In this document: piece after piece, positions 38,901 to 51,000 of the stretch
How the letters are laid out: every line of letters begins with the position of its first letter
How positions within the stretch are numbered: position 1 is the stretch's first letter
DNA from: Amyelois transitella
Taxonomy: Eukaryota; Arthropoda; Insecta; Lepidoptera; Pyralidae
DNA: 64,000 nucleotides
Direction: 5' to 3'
Assembly: GCF_032362555.1 (NCBI RefSeq)
Contig: NC_083524.1
Span: 5,008,001 to 5,072,000 of the forward strand
Program-made: the position numbers and the translations under genes
The notes under the pieces: model-generated
Databases searched by the model: none
Told to the model about the DNA's origin: nothing
What the model saw: the letters and a program-made list of their open reading frames with translations, nothing else

Positions 38901-41900
38901 CCTAGCAAAGAAGGGGATGTACTACAACCTGGTGCTGGAGAATGACCCTGCGCTTGCGCCGCAACCGGCCACGGCTAGCGATACACAATTGGGGAAACGT
39001 AAGGATTGTTCATTTCCAACGAAGAAAGCGACATAATGATAGAAACATAGCGGCGGAGGGTGCAACTGGGAACTCACAAAGATGAGCGAGATAGAAAGAA
39101 GATAATTTTAGATAGATTCACCTCACGGGTTCCATAAACTATCGTATACGGAGAGCTTGACATGCCTCAGTTGCCTCAAACCACATATCTAAAAAGGCTT
39201 AACTAATTAATTCACCAACGGTTGTTTAAACAACCATGTCTTTTCGGTGAATGTAGAATTTCTTCTAGATACAGACTTGACTTGGTGGTGTAATTTCCCA
39301 TGTTAACAGGGTCAGGGTAAGGGATTCCGAGTTGCTAAGTATTACTAACTCCAGCGTTATGGTCATAGTTAAACCCCAGAAACCTCTTCAGGTAGGATGC
39401 AACCGGTATAAACGCTGCAAAAACCATGATGAAAAACAACGATAAATATATGAAACACATTATCTTTCAGCACACGCAAAATTCCAACGTCGGAAGCTAC
39501 AAAAGCTGTCCTCTGTCGACTCACTTAAGAGCACCACCTCCGAAGACAGTTCTGGTTCTGAAGAGAGCATACCTGTCGAGAAGATTCAGGAGGAGGTTAG
39601 CCCGAGCACGTGGGAGATCATGAAGCTGTGCGCCCCGGAGAAATACTGGATGTTAGGCGGAGTGGTCGCCGCTGTTGTGGTCGGCGCTTCGTTCCCTATG
39701 TTCGCTGTGCTGTTTGGTGAGACTTATGGGGTGAGTATACTTAAAGTAACAGGAATTTTTTAGTCATATCAAGGTTTTTGAGACCTAAACTAATATTCGA
39801 CGGTCGTTTGACATAATTATGTAATTCTTTTAATCTTAAGACTTTTCATCTCGTTATTTGTTGACGAATGTTTTGAAGATGAACTGAAATACCGTTACTG
39901 ATTGGTTTAATTCCAGTTACTGGCAAGCCAAGACGCCGACTGGGTGCGCAGCCAGGTAAACGTGATCGCGATATACTTCCTGCTGGTCGGCGTCTGCACT
40001 GGCACCGCGATATTCCTGCAGATTTTCATCTTCAATTTGACTGGGGTCAGGTTAACAGCACGATTGAGGTAAGAAACCTATCAAAATTCAAAAAAAAAAT
40101 TGAGACACGTCAAAATTCCGTATGATATCCAAATATTTACGTACCTACCTTCAATCTTATATAGAGACCTTGGAAACGTATGAGACCATCATATAGTCGG
40201 AGTTAAGAATCAGTCTTCTAACAATTTACAATACCTACTATCTGATTTGCCAGAAATGCTACTGTCACTACTAAAAATATATTTTATGGAGACTTTTTAT
40301 TTTAGAGTGGCTGCCTTCGCCACCATGTTGAAACAAGAGATCGGTTGGTTCGACCGGGCTGAGAACGGGATTGGAGCGCTGTGCTCAAGGTTGGCGGCTG
40401 ATGCTGCTGCAGTCCAGGGCGTGAGTATCAAATCCAATAATAGATAATAATCAGAAGAACATACATACATACATAAAATCACGCCTCTTTCCCGGAGGGG
40501 TAGGCAGAGACTATCTCTTTCCACTTGCCACGATCTCTGCATATTTCCTTCGCTTCATCCACATAATTCTGCATATTTCCTTCTTCAGAAGAACATATCA
40601 GTTATAATAAATAATATGACACAAAAATGAGTCATTGATACTTCATCGATTAGAAACCCGTAGATTCTCCCTAACGCGTAGGCGCCTGATCTCGTCTACC
40701 GACGCCTTCGAGAGATCATCAATCCCGCCCGCTTTAACTTGTCAAGCAAAAAATCACTGAAGATACAAAAGGCCTACTGCTTGCATGTTTGAGATTATAA
40801 AAATCATAACGTTATTATGCATTAAAATATCTTCAACAGGCGACTGGCACCAGGATCGGAGCACTTATGCAAGCCGGCGCCACCATAGTCATCGGCATCT
40901 CCCTCTCCTTGTACTGGACATGGCAAATGACTCTCATTTCCCTCATCTCTGTGCCGATGGTGATAGGAGCCGTGGTGCTGGAAGGCAGAGTGCTGTCAGC
41001 CGGCTTAGCACAAGTCAGAGAAGCTTCGGATAGGGCCACAACGATAGCAACGGAAGCTATCACGAATATTAGGACTGTTAACGCCTTTTGTAAGTTGCTT
41101 CCGTTTCATGCATGCTCGCTTATACTCTGTAAGCGACCATTGGTAACAATGTCACCCCCAAAACCTGCTCGATTTGGTTTCACGAAAGCTTGAAATTATT
41201 TCCAAATTAAAACTCGTAGAACTACTATTTAAAGAAAGCTGTAATATGTACTATGAAAGCTCTAATATGCCGTGTGGATCCCGGCACCAATACAAAAAAG
41301 AATAGGACCACTCCATCTCTTTCCCATGGATGTTGTTAAAGGCGACTAAGGGATAGGCTTACAAACTTGGGTTTCGTTTTTAGGCGATGGGTTAGAAACC
41401 TGTCACTATTTGAATCTCAATTCTATCATTAAGCTAAATAGCTGAATGTGGCCATTCATTCTTTTCAAGGCTGTTGGCTCTGTCTAAACGGCAAGGGATA
41501 TTGACATGACCATATGTATGTATATGTATCTAATATGTAATATGTAATGCATCAAAAAGGCGGTAGATGACACATGGGCCACGCCATGACAAAAGTTATG
41601 CGAAATAAATCACACAGCATCTGTAGCGGCATTAGATAGCCTTGAAGCTAATTCGCACAGCAATTTGTACAGTGTCTCTGTATCTAAACTTAGTGCAGGA
41701 GTTATTAGAATTTTTGTATGCCATCTGTAGGTGGCGAACAGGGCGTGCTCGCGCGTTTCACCAAAGCCAGCATACAGGCCCGTAACACAGCGATCAAGAG
41801 TATGCGCTGGCGCGGCTGTGTGTTCGCGTTCGGTCAGACAGCCCCTGTCGCGGGTTACGCGTTGTCATTATACTATGGAGGGACTCTTGTCGCCAACGAA

Positions 41901-44900
41901 AAGGTGTCCTACGTTGAAGTCATAAAGTAAGTTCATTTCTTTGATATACAGGGTGACTTTTAATTCAACTGCATAAATTTAACTGTTAAGTGTACTCATC
42001 TAAAGGATATTTAAAAACGTTAAAAGAAAAATATTGGTTCATATTTCAGAAAGTACGAAAAAAAATAAAAGTATCAAAATCCACGATCCTAAATACGTAA
42101 TATCACCCGGCCGGCGGAAAAGCGACGCGTAAGATTCAGAGGTCAACGACACAATTCATTCAGCTGAGCAATCTCGACAACTCTGTACTTGATCTTGATA
42201 CTAGAAAAATAATTTATTTTTCAGACATTTATTTCCATGTTTAGTTTTAATTTCTTTTTGTAGTATTGGTCTTTAATAAAGCGTGTAACATAGTTTTTAA
42301 GGGTTTTTTAAATGTGAAAATGATGACGTTTAATTTAAATAAAACGGCTCAGAAGCATGGGTATAGTCTAAGTTTAAAAGGATGCAGTTGTTTTAAATGT
42401 CACCCTGTAGATTCTTCCAAGATTGCCGTATCTCGTTACAAGCGCTTCAGAACTTTAAAGACTATATTATCCTATGGAAGAGGGCTATCAAAAGCGTGCG
42501 CTGGCGCGCTTGTGTACGCGTTCGGCCAGACAGCTCCTATGGTTTACACGAATTCATTGTACTAAGGACGGATCTTCGTTGCCAATAAAAAGGTGTCTAA
42601 CGTTGAAGTGATCGAGTAAGATATTCTATTTTCAAAAGGCCAGACCTTGGTCTAGGCTTATCAGAATCGAATCAGTTACTTTACCATCATGACCAGACAG
42701 ACTTAGACGCGACAGTAAAATCACTGTGCATGGTTGTGCAGGCTGCCTGTAAGTTTAAGTTTAAAAGTTCGTCCTTAATGCTCCTCACTCTAGTGATATC
42801 GAGATATAATGGCTCCTGTAATAGGCTCTTACTTCTCAAGGACTTTACGCTTGTGTGAATAAATTTCCAGGGTATCAGAAGCGCTGGTGTTTGGTGCTTG
42901 GATGATGGGTCAAGCATTAGCGTTCGCGCCCAATTTTGGAGCGGCAATTAACGCGGCCGGTCGAGTCATGACCTTGTTACAACGACAACCCCTCGTGGAG
43001 AGCACACATGCGCCGGCTGTCAACGAAAATTATGTTAGTAGATCTTGAGCAGGTTTCCTCACGATGTTTCTCACCTTGGTCATTGAGCATCGGTTAGCAA
43101 TCAGTTATGTATGAAACTAGGCTATTAAATTTATTAGTCAAGCTCTTAAATGTTATACCACCGACGTTGTATAGAATTTTCAAACCAAATTAATACAAAT
43201 ATTTCTGTGTCTACCTACATTGAAATGGTTAAAAAAATTGTCAGTGCTCTTCGCCCAAGAGAACACAATCAAGTAAAATATTTATACCTACTTATTTCAA
43301 TCCAGATCGCCCAAGGGAAGATCCAGTACAAGAGCATTAAGTTCCGGTACCCCACCCGACGAGAGGTGGAGGTTCTCCGGGGCCTGTCCCTGGCGATCCC
43401 GAGCGGGAAGCGAGTGGCGCTGGTCGGGCCCAGCGGCTGTGGGAAATCCACGCTCATACAGCTGCTACAACGGCTTTATGACCCTGACGACGGCAATGTG
43501 GTGAGCTGCTGTCACAGAACTTACTTGTTCGTAGAGCTTGTCACTAGGGTAGGCATTTGTCACGAAAATCTATAAAGTTTATACATACATACATACATAT
43601 GGTCACGTCTATATCCCTTGCGGGGTAGACAGAGCCAACAGTCTTGAAAAGACTGAATGGCCACGTTCAGCTATTTGGCTTAATGATAGAATTGAGATTC
43701 AAATAGTCACAGGTTGCTTGCCCATCGCCTAAAAGAAGAAACCCAAGTTTTTAAGCCTATCCCTTAGTCGCCTTTTACGACATCCATGGGAAAGAGATGG
43801 AGTAGTCCTATTCTTTTTATTTTTTTTTAAAGTTTATCTTTTAATGTTTATCCTATAAATTATAGCCTTAATCCAAAGACCTACCACCGTAATATAATGC
43901 CACCGTAACAAAATATGTACTACCGAAATGCTGGTAACCTTAAGACTACGAGTTCGGGATCTAAATAAGCATGTTAAATTTGTTCGCAGTACCTAGACGA
44001 CTACAGCATCACGGCCGACATGCGACTGACGACGCTGCGCCGCAACCTCGGCATCGTGTCGCAGGAGCCGGTGCTGTTCGACCGCACGATAGCCGAGAAC
44101 ATCGCATACGGCGACAACACCCGCGTCGTCACCATAGAGGAGATAGTCAACGCAGCTAAAGCGGCGAATGTGCATAGCTTTATATCGGCGTTGCCTTCTG
44201 TTAGTATTTTGAGTCAAATCAGTTTTTTCAGAATATTGTGACCCTATTAAAGTCCTGGGAGCAAGTCATTCGGTGGCCTGACAGCCATGAAGAAAAATGT
44301 GGGCTACACGCTTCCTCCAACCAAGCAAGGTTTTTTTTCCTGAGGAGAAATTGGAGACTTACTCGTTTCGCTCCCGTCACAGGCAAACAAGAAGTTTGTC
44401 TGTATCTTCCACATCTCTTTTGTTTATTCCTTTTTTCGTTAAAATTATAATTATTTGCATTAATTATTTAATTCGTTAAGACACAAAATCTTATATCTGA
44501 AACAGTTTAATATATCCTGTATTTTTTCACAGCTCTAAATAGGACTTCGTAGTATTTTCCAATTTATCTCTCTTTAACATCGACAATTCTATTACAGGCC
44601 TACGAAACGCGGGTAGGAGCTCGAGCGTCCCAACTCTCCGGCGGTCAGAAACAGCGCATTGCCATTGCGCGTGCGCTCGTGCGGAACCCCCGCGTGCTGC
44701 TGCTGGACGAAGCTACTTCTGCGCTTGACACCCACAGCGAGAAGGTAAGAGAAGAATCAAATGGTGTGAATCGCTGGTGGCGTCTTGTGAAATGCTACAA
44801 CTAAGTTCATTTACTACGTTATGATCTAAAGGCTATATAAACTACGGAATCAGCCAATCGTAGCGAATGATAGTGAAAGAATAGCGAGTAATTGAAAATC

Positions 44901-45474
44901 CCCTTTTGTGTGATAAGTGCCAGCTGTGCGCAATGGTTCTAGCCATAAAGTCCATAATAAAAATGCGATCCATATTTAATATGGAAAATGATAGGAAGGT
45001 GTTCTTTGCAGGTAATTGAGTACGTTAATACTATAAAACAGAATTAGGTTGACTGAACTTGTTTTGCAGGTGGTTCAAGAAGCTCTAGACCGCGCCAGCG
45101 AAGGCCGGACCTGTCTGATCATCGCTCACCGCCTGGCGACCATCCGGAACGCGGACATTATCTGCGTGCTTGACAACGGCGTCGTCGCCGAAATGGGGAA
45201 CCACGCCGAACTCATCAAGAGAAAGGGAATCTACGCGAGGCTCTACGAATTGCAGTGCGGTTTCGTTGAGGAGGAAGGGGAAAGCACTGAGGTCCTCGAA
45301 GGAAAGAAACCTTCCAAGTCCGACCGACCGGGCGGATCGCGACCTGCGACCCCACCGCCGCCTTCGGGCCAGCAAACATCACCCACATTATCCTCATCAG
45401 ATACAAGCCAACGTCCCCCCAGGTCTCCAGCATCACGGCGCCCACCCACTGACCAGCCTCCTAATAATCCCTGA
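32917..45474 (+). CDS. Mdr49: ABCB full transporter, P-glycoprotein / multidrug resistance (Mdr49-like)
   Basis: ATP-driven plasma-membrane exporter of hydrophobic compounds. Exons: 32917-33083, 33480-33525, 33927-34120, 34372-34516, 34898-34998, 35228-35399, 35693-35817, 36291-36480, 36851-37072, 37461-37702, 38030-38117, 38301-38509, 38820-38998, 39471-39730, 39917-40068, 40306-40420, 40840-41089, 41731-41926, 42871-43033, 43306-43500, 43990-44199, 44598-44744, 45070-45474; 4173 nt, 1390 aa. Layout TMD1-NBD1-linker-TMD2-NBD2. NBD1: Walker [10 protein letters not shown] (473-481), LSGGQ (577-581), Walker [16 protein letters not shown]2: GPSGCGKST (1113-1121), LSGGQ (1220-1224), [11 protein letters not shown]. 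Both NBDs are complete, so the protein should be active. Longer than the usual ~1280 aa because of a ~70-aa hydrophilic N-terminus and a ~65-aa Pro/Ser-rich tail. Intron 4 starts GC, not GT. An acceptor at 32900 suggests an upstream leader exon. The exact ortholog among insect ABCB paralogs is not settled. Confidence 0.95.
33384..33415. repeat. Perfect 14-bp hairpin in ABCB intron 1
   Basis: CGTATTCCTTGGGG and its exact reverse complement are separated by a 4-nt loop (agga). Confidence 0.75.
33686..33872 (+). repeat. Interspersed repeat family E
   Basis: 'gcctccgcgacttcgtccgc' to 'atttataatacgagtaggat', in ABCB intron 2, ending about 54 nt before exon 3. Confidence 0.65.
34655..34753 (+). 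repeat. SINE-like family A, 3' half, diverged
   Basis: 'caacttatcactattcgaaa' to a 'gtgatgtatgtatgta' tail, in ABCB intron 4. Confidence 0.5.
37731..37967 (+). repeat. SINE-like family A, near full length
   Basis: In ABCB intron 10, from 'tgccgtgtggttcccggcac' to 'gacgtgaccatatgtatgta'. It lacks the 'cattcagtcttttcaagact' segment. Confidence 0.7.
40458..40575 (-). repeat. LINE family B, 3' end fragment
   Basis: In ABCB intron 16: (CATA)n, 'aaatcacgcctctttcccgg', 'aggggtaggcagagac' and on to the cut end. Confidence 0.65.
41266..41530 (+). repeat. SINE-like family A, full length
   Basis: In ABCB intron 17, from 'tgccgtgtggatcccggcac' to a (TATG)n tail. Confidence 0.7.
41947..42409. repeat. 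Inverted-end element (463 bp) in ABCB intron 18
   Basis: TACAGGGTGAC at 41947-41957 is mirrored exactly by GTCACCCTGTA at 42399-42409. The interior has no coding capacity that I can see. It sits between real exon 18 and its decayed duplicate. No clear target-site duplication: the flanks are 'ttga' to the left and 'gatt' to the right. Confidence 0.55.
42484..42615 (+). pseudogene. Decayed duplicate of ABCB exon 18
   Basis: The stretch matches the second part of exon 18 (about 41792-41926): an AIKS-like start, then RWRACV, AFGQTAP, and [13 protein letters not shown] in place of [13 protein letters not shown]. It even keeps a GTAAG donor at 42616. A 2-bp deletion near 42515 shifts the frame and a TAA at 42563-42565 stops it, so it cannot be used as an exon. 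The upstream part (about 42410-42483) is too diverged to align confidently. It looks like a tandem exon duplication that has died. Confidence 0.8.
43577..43832 (-). repeat. SINE-like family A, near full length
   Basis: Reverse copy in ABCB intron 20, tail '(catacata)' at the left and 'ccatgggaaagagatggagt' near the right. One of the least diverged copies. Confidence 0.75.
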
Positions 45475-46514
45475 ATTTGGGAATTCCATTCCTCTCTTGT
45501 CTTTGCGTGTTGCAACTTCCGCCACTTTGCTTTGAGTCCCAAAATACGCGTGGATCCCCATTCCTATCCTTGTCAATTAGGGACTTTCAATATGATGGCT
45601 GCGCTCTATACAAGGGTGATTCAACATCAATTCCTTCGGAAATTGTAGAGTGCCAACATCGCTAAAAGCGACCAACGCGTTCGCCTGTAAAAACGGCGGT
45701 GTGCAAATCTAAATTAATCCCGTGAAATGTTTCCCTTGACGATCATCAATGGTTCCTGGATAATTTGAAATGAGATTTTTTCTGAGAAATGCGTCGTGTA
45801 AATACCAAAGTCATTATAATATCTAGTCAAATAATCAAAAAATATATTACCAACTAGCAATAAAATAATTAGTTAAAATAAGTCCTTTTCAAACCTGCTT
45901 TTTAGGACTGTTTCAAAATCATTCCTCAGCCAATTGTTAAATAAATTTTGTCCTGATCTCAACAGTAGGTATTTAGCCTAGACCTTAGATATCAAACATT
46001 CCCCTAATCCATACCCCAACATTCCCTTGGAAAGACAATGTATCCCATAGATTTCTACATTGTTATCTCTACTCTACTCGATTGCGTTTAAAGTTTGCGT
46101 GAATGTGAGTCAATAGGCTGATTTTATACCATTTCAGAATTGGCTAATTAGTGCCTTCATCTATGCCTAATCATTGTGCCTGCAATATGTAATAATGATT
46201 TAACATTAGGCTTAGCTAACACTTGAGAAATTTTTCACTATTAACGCATTAATGATTTTTAGTTTTCCGATTCAAGTACCATGTGTTAGCCTTGCCTGGT
46301 ACCTATGGCTTCAGTATTTCTAAAAGCATCTTTTTAGCATTTCTAGATTAGGAGTAAATAGTGAAAATACGTATCACGTATACTAACATTATTGTATTGT
46401 GTCGTTATCAAATTACGCGAAGTTAATTGTGCTCAAATGTTAAAATTAAAATATTTTTATATTGTTATTGTATTGGACGTGTGTTTTAAACGTATTTATA
46501 TAGAAAAATATATC

Positions 46515-46520
46515 AATAAA
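46515..46520 (+). terminator. Candidate polyadenylation signal of the ABCB gene
   Basis: AATAAA about 1.04 kb after the stop codon, followed within 20-30 nt by the T/G-rich stretch 'ttgttttatttgttg'. This is the best-looking signal downstream of the gene. Confidence 0.5.
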
Positions 46521-47167
46521 TATTAAAATTATCTTAGTTGTTTTATTTGTTGTCTTCGTTATCAAACGCTACAAGTTTCAATCGCAGATTATTATTTTGA
46601 ATCTTAGATCAGTTTTCAACATATCTTTGGTAGGTAAGGAGTTTTCGCATACCTACTAGTCTTTATTCAGACGACGTTATTTAATTCAGAAACTTATTAA
46701 GACAAATAAAATTTCACATGTTTTTATAATATATATTTACTGATTATTTTTCACTTAGCTAGCTTAATTCCATAGGTCGAAATTACATTTAATAAAAAGA
46801 CATTTAAGTCATAGCATTATACTAAAAGATTTCATTTCAGACCCAAGGCTACCCTGAAGGACACCCCTGGGAGTGCCATGCGGAACTTTACTTCGTGCAT
46901 GGCAACCCCAGGCGTCATATCTATACAACAGTGTACCAGAGGCATTAAATTATAAGCGGTAAATATTGGCGGCGACTTTTCCGGTTTTACTTCTTTTGGA
47001 AAATCTGGGCAATTTCTATCTTTGGGCAAATCTGGGCAAAACGTGGAATTCCCGTATTCCAAAGAAACTTCTAGAAATACGCGCATGACAAACAACAAAA
47101 ATTTTGAATATTTCAATGTAAAAGAATTAATGTTTTAAAATAAACTCAGAAAAATTGTGTAATGCAT

Positions 47168-47173
47168 TTTATT
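47168..47173 (-). terminator. Candidate polyadenylation signal of Pdha
   Basis: AATAAA on the minus strand about 930 nt after the Pdha stop. Other weaker signals cannot be excluded. Confidence 0.4.
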
Positions 47174-48099
47174 GCGCGTATCATGTTATTACTTACGATA
47201 TAATTTATAGCTTTACAAACATCACTTTTCATTAGACCAATATTACCTACAGTCTCTCTCATTCAGAAAATTATAAAAATTGTACATATCGTATATACAG
47301 GACAACTTCTCAGGTTACTGGTTTGAGGTTGACTTTTTAAAGCCATTGGAATAACAAATAGCCTATGTAAAAAATCAGTACAATTTTTTTTGTAAATGTA
47401 GCCTTGACTAATATCAGTTTATTAAACCCATTCTTCGCGATGAAAACTCTGAGTTAAGAGAGTTTCTAAAATGGTTTTAATTTTAATATAGAGTGATCTA
47501 ACTCCACCGAAGACTTCATATTATTTAATCATCTTTTAGAAATAGAATTAGTATTATTTCTTGCAAAAAATGGCTTTAAAAACTCACCCATTCTAAAAAA
47601 GAGAATTGTATAATGAAACATATGAACATTTTGTACATAACATTTTACAACTATAATGACACTTTAATCCTATACACTTTGCTAAGCTTCCTTCGTTATA
47701 ACAATTAAATAAAATTTAATTCGAATTGGGTATTCCTAATTTCGACACGGACACGGATACAAAAAAATATTGCTTTCGATAATAATAATGTAAATATTTA
47801 TCTAAAGTAAAATTGAATTAGCAAATAAATATATAGTTTCTCATCATCTCAGTGTCCCCTGGTTGCATCCTCAGCAGATTTTAGACCCAGGGTCCACTAT
47901 CTAACCAAGGTGATTCGCCAAGGTTACTGTTATTATTCACAAATATAGTTTTATAATTGAGCTTACAAAGACTTAATAAATAAATAACGTAATATTCTTA
48001 AAAACAATATATATATCCGCGTAATCTCTTATACCCAAAACTCGTTAAATAACTAAAGTACGGTAACAGATAATCGTCCTTATTCCTTTGGGATACAGG

Positions 48100-51000
48100 C
48101 TAATAATTTCTGGCGGCAACATTGATGTGTTCGAGCGGCGCGTTGGGATGGATGCCTCGGATCTGCTTCTCGAGGCAGTTGTAGTAGATGTCGCCCGAGA
48201 GCTCCTCTGTGCCGATTTCGGGGTCAGATTTAGCCTGCTTCGTAGCCTCGTCCACTTCTTGGCGTACTCTTGTGTCGATTTCCTGCAAAAGCAATATAAA
48301 ACATACTACAGTGTGTAAAACAGATACTTTTATCAAACCATATTTATCAATATTTTCAAGTAAGTTTTTCGGTTTATTTTCTAAAGATACGACAGTCAGT
48401 CAGTCTCCAATATACATGTCAAAGCACAGACCAAACAGCTGGGTCTAAAAATTTTAAATATGGCAGATGTTTCTCATATACATAGTGTAAGACAATAGGA
48501 TAACCCGAAAATCCTTCGAGAATTTTCGTTAAACACTGACGCATACCTACTTAATAAAAAAAATATTAATGTCACCTTCAACTGATCAGGCGTGGCCAAT
48601 TCGTTGCTGATGATTTTCTCCTTGAAGGACGTGATGGGGTCCCGGGTCTGGCGCACCTCCTGCACCTCGTCCCGCGTCCGGTACGACGTGCCCGGGTCCG
48701 ACATCGAGTGCCCGGAGTACCTGTACGTCTCCATCTCCATTAGCAGAGGACCTGGTTAACAAACATATTTTTACCACCAAGGGGAAAGATGAAGTCCGCG
48801 AATTTCTACGAATGTACGTATAAAATTAAATAAAAAATGGGGGGGCTTGGAAGGAATTAAGTCTTTTTTTACAATTTCCTGTTATTGTGTGAAAATTTTA
48901 TAGAGCTGTGTGTTTCCAGGTTCTTTAAAATAGGACCACTCCATCTCTTTCCAATGGATGTCTTAAGGAGACTAATGGATAGGCTAGAATCGATGGGATG
49001 TAAGTGATGGGCTAGAATCTCAATTCCATCATTAAACCATACAGCTGAATGTGACGTTTCAGACTGTTAGCTCTTAGAGATTGAAGACCTGATCGTAATA
49101 ATTAAATTCCAGTATTATCCAATTAATTTGTGTGGGATATTCCTATTTAATTTTTTTATATACATACATACATAAAATCACGCCTCTTTCCCGGAGGGGT
49201 AGGCAGAGACTACCTCTTTCCACTTGCCACATTCATAACTCTCTTCATGCAAGCTCGGCGGTTTCAGGTACTTTTGACCTGACCCTTTACCAGGACGTCC
49301 TTAATTTGATCAAGATACGTTCGTCTAGGTCTTCCCACTCCGACCTTTCCCTCCACAAAAAAACCATATTAACAAAGCCCAAACAACTTTTGAGTGTAGT
49401 CTGCAACACTGACCCTTGCCGCTGGTGCAGTAGTCGATGGCGAACCTGGTGGCCTCCCTGGTGGCGATGACGTCCATGCCGTCCACCCAGATGCCGGGGA
49501 TGTAGTCCCCGCGCGTGTAGTACTCCGTGCTGGCGGCCGCGCGGTCCGCACTCGTGCCCATGCCTTCACAATATACATATTTCATTCATTCTATGCTCTG
49601 ATCAGAATCACTACATAGTATAAAACAAAGTCGCTATTTTAGTCTGTTTGTCTGTATGCTTAAATCTTTAAAATTACGCAACGGATTTTGATGCGGTTTT
49701 TTGCAACAGGTAGAGGGATTCAAGAGGAAGGTTTTTATGTATAATAATATTTATAATTTTGCACCCGTGCGAAGCCGGGGCGGGTCGCTAGTAAAATATA
49801 AAATTGACAGTTGTGATACTTTAAGATCCATTTTCGAACGGACACACAATTTTTTTCAGCTGGATTGTTGTTTTATATAAATGATACGAATGGAAACATT
49901 GGACGGGGATGGGCAAGACAAATTAATGAAATCGAAAGGTTAGTGGGGTTAGTGCGAGTTTTACTCGATCATACGTGTCGAAAAAATATACACGAATTTC
50001 TATGGAATCGCATTCGTGCCGTCGCGTTACCGCTAGGTGGCGCTGATTATATCACGTACAAATCCGCGTTTACTCGCTCAAATCGTTTGATAGAGTAAAA
50101 CTCGCACTTACCCCATTGATCAAGTGTACCTTAAACTGACGAGTGTTAGTACTCTTGATCAATGGGGAATTTTTTAGTCAGGATTGGGAATGCATGAAGG
50201 GAATTTTTTAGTCAGGGATCGTGCAATAAAACAGTTGGAAAAATATACCTCTAAATACTGATATTTCCGTTCTACATTAAAAAAATTAAAATATAAAACA
50301 GTTTTTTAATTCCTAAGATTATCCATTTTAAGATTGGATACGTGTATCTATAACTCACCGTATCCGTTGTTCTCGCACACGAACACGCAAGGCAAACTCC
50401 ACAGCTTGGCCATGTTGTAGGCTTCGTACACCTGGCCCTGGTTGGCGGCCCCGTCGCCGTACAACGCGAAGTTCACGCCGCCGTCGCCTTTGTATTTGTG
50501 CGCGAGGGCTATGCCCGCGCCGAGTGGCACCTGGAAATACATTAAATTGTTAGAATTTAACTTAAATTAAAAGTAATTTTTTTAGATTTATTAATTGATC
50601 TTATATCCTATATTAACAATAAATAAATTGTAATCTGTTAAGTTCATATTCTTTAAACTAATATTAACAGCTAGATAAGTTTTTTCTTTCTTTCTTCACG
50701 TTAATATTAAAATTCAAGCACGAGCGTTTCATGTCCCCTAGCACTGAGGTCAAATGCTTATCTCTCAGTCATAAGTCATGGGTTGTTTTTTTTTTACTGC
50801 CGGTGAGAAGTGGTCTTAGATTTATATAATAAATACTTCATTTATTATAAAATTAGGTTAATATGTGCTGTGTGGTTCCCGGCAACAATACAAAAAAGAA
50901 TAGGACCACTCCATCTCTTTCCCATGGATGTCGTAAAAGGCGACTAAGGGATAGGCTTACAAACTTGGAATTCTTATTTAGGCGATGGGCTAGCAACCTA

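Larger units (their letters stand above)
45475..48099. other. Intergenic between convergent ABCB and Pdha genes; 3' UTRs
   Basis: Holds the ABCB 3' UTR, with a plausible AATAAA at 46515-46520 followed by a T/G-rich stretch. It also holds the Pdha 3' UTR on the minus strand, with AATAAA at 47173-47168. A frame at 46832-47116 (minus) has no recognisable family. The rest is AT-rich and featureless. Confidence 0.55.

Noticed and set aside
41718-41930. Stand-alone small gene over exon 18 of the ABC transporter
   Set aside because: It is an internal exon, in phase with exons 17 and 19.
46832-47116. 94-codon minus-strand frame between the ABCB and Pdha genes
   Set aside because: No recognisable family, and the region fits the Pdha 3' UTR/intergenic DNA.
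49158-49358. A real reverse-transcriptase gene
   Set aside because: Only the last ~65 codons of the LINE ORF are present, with a deletion; it is a 5'-truncated copy.
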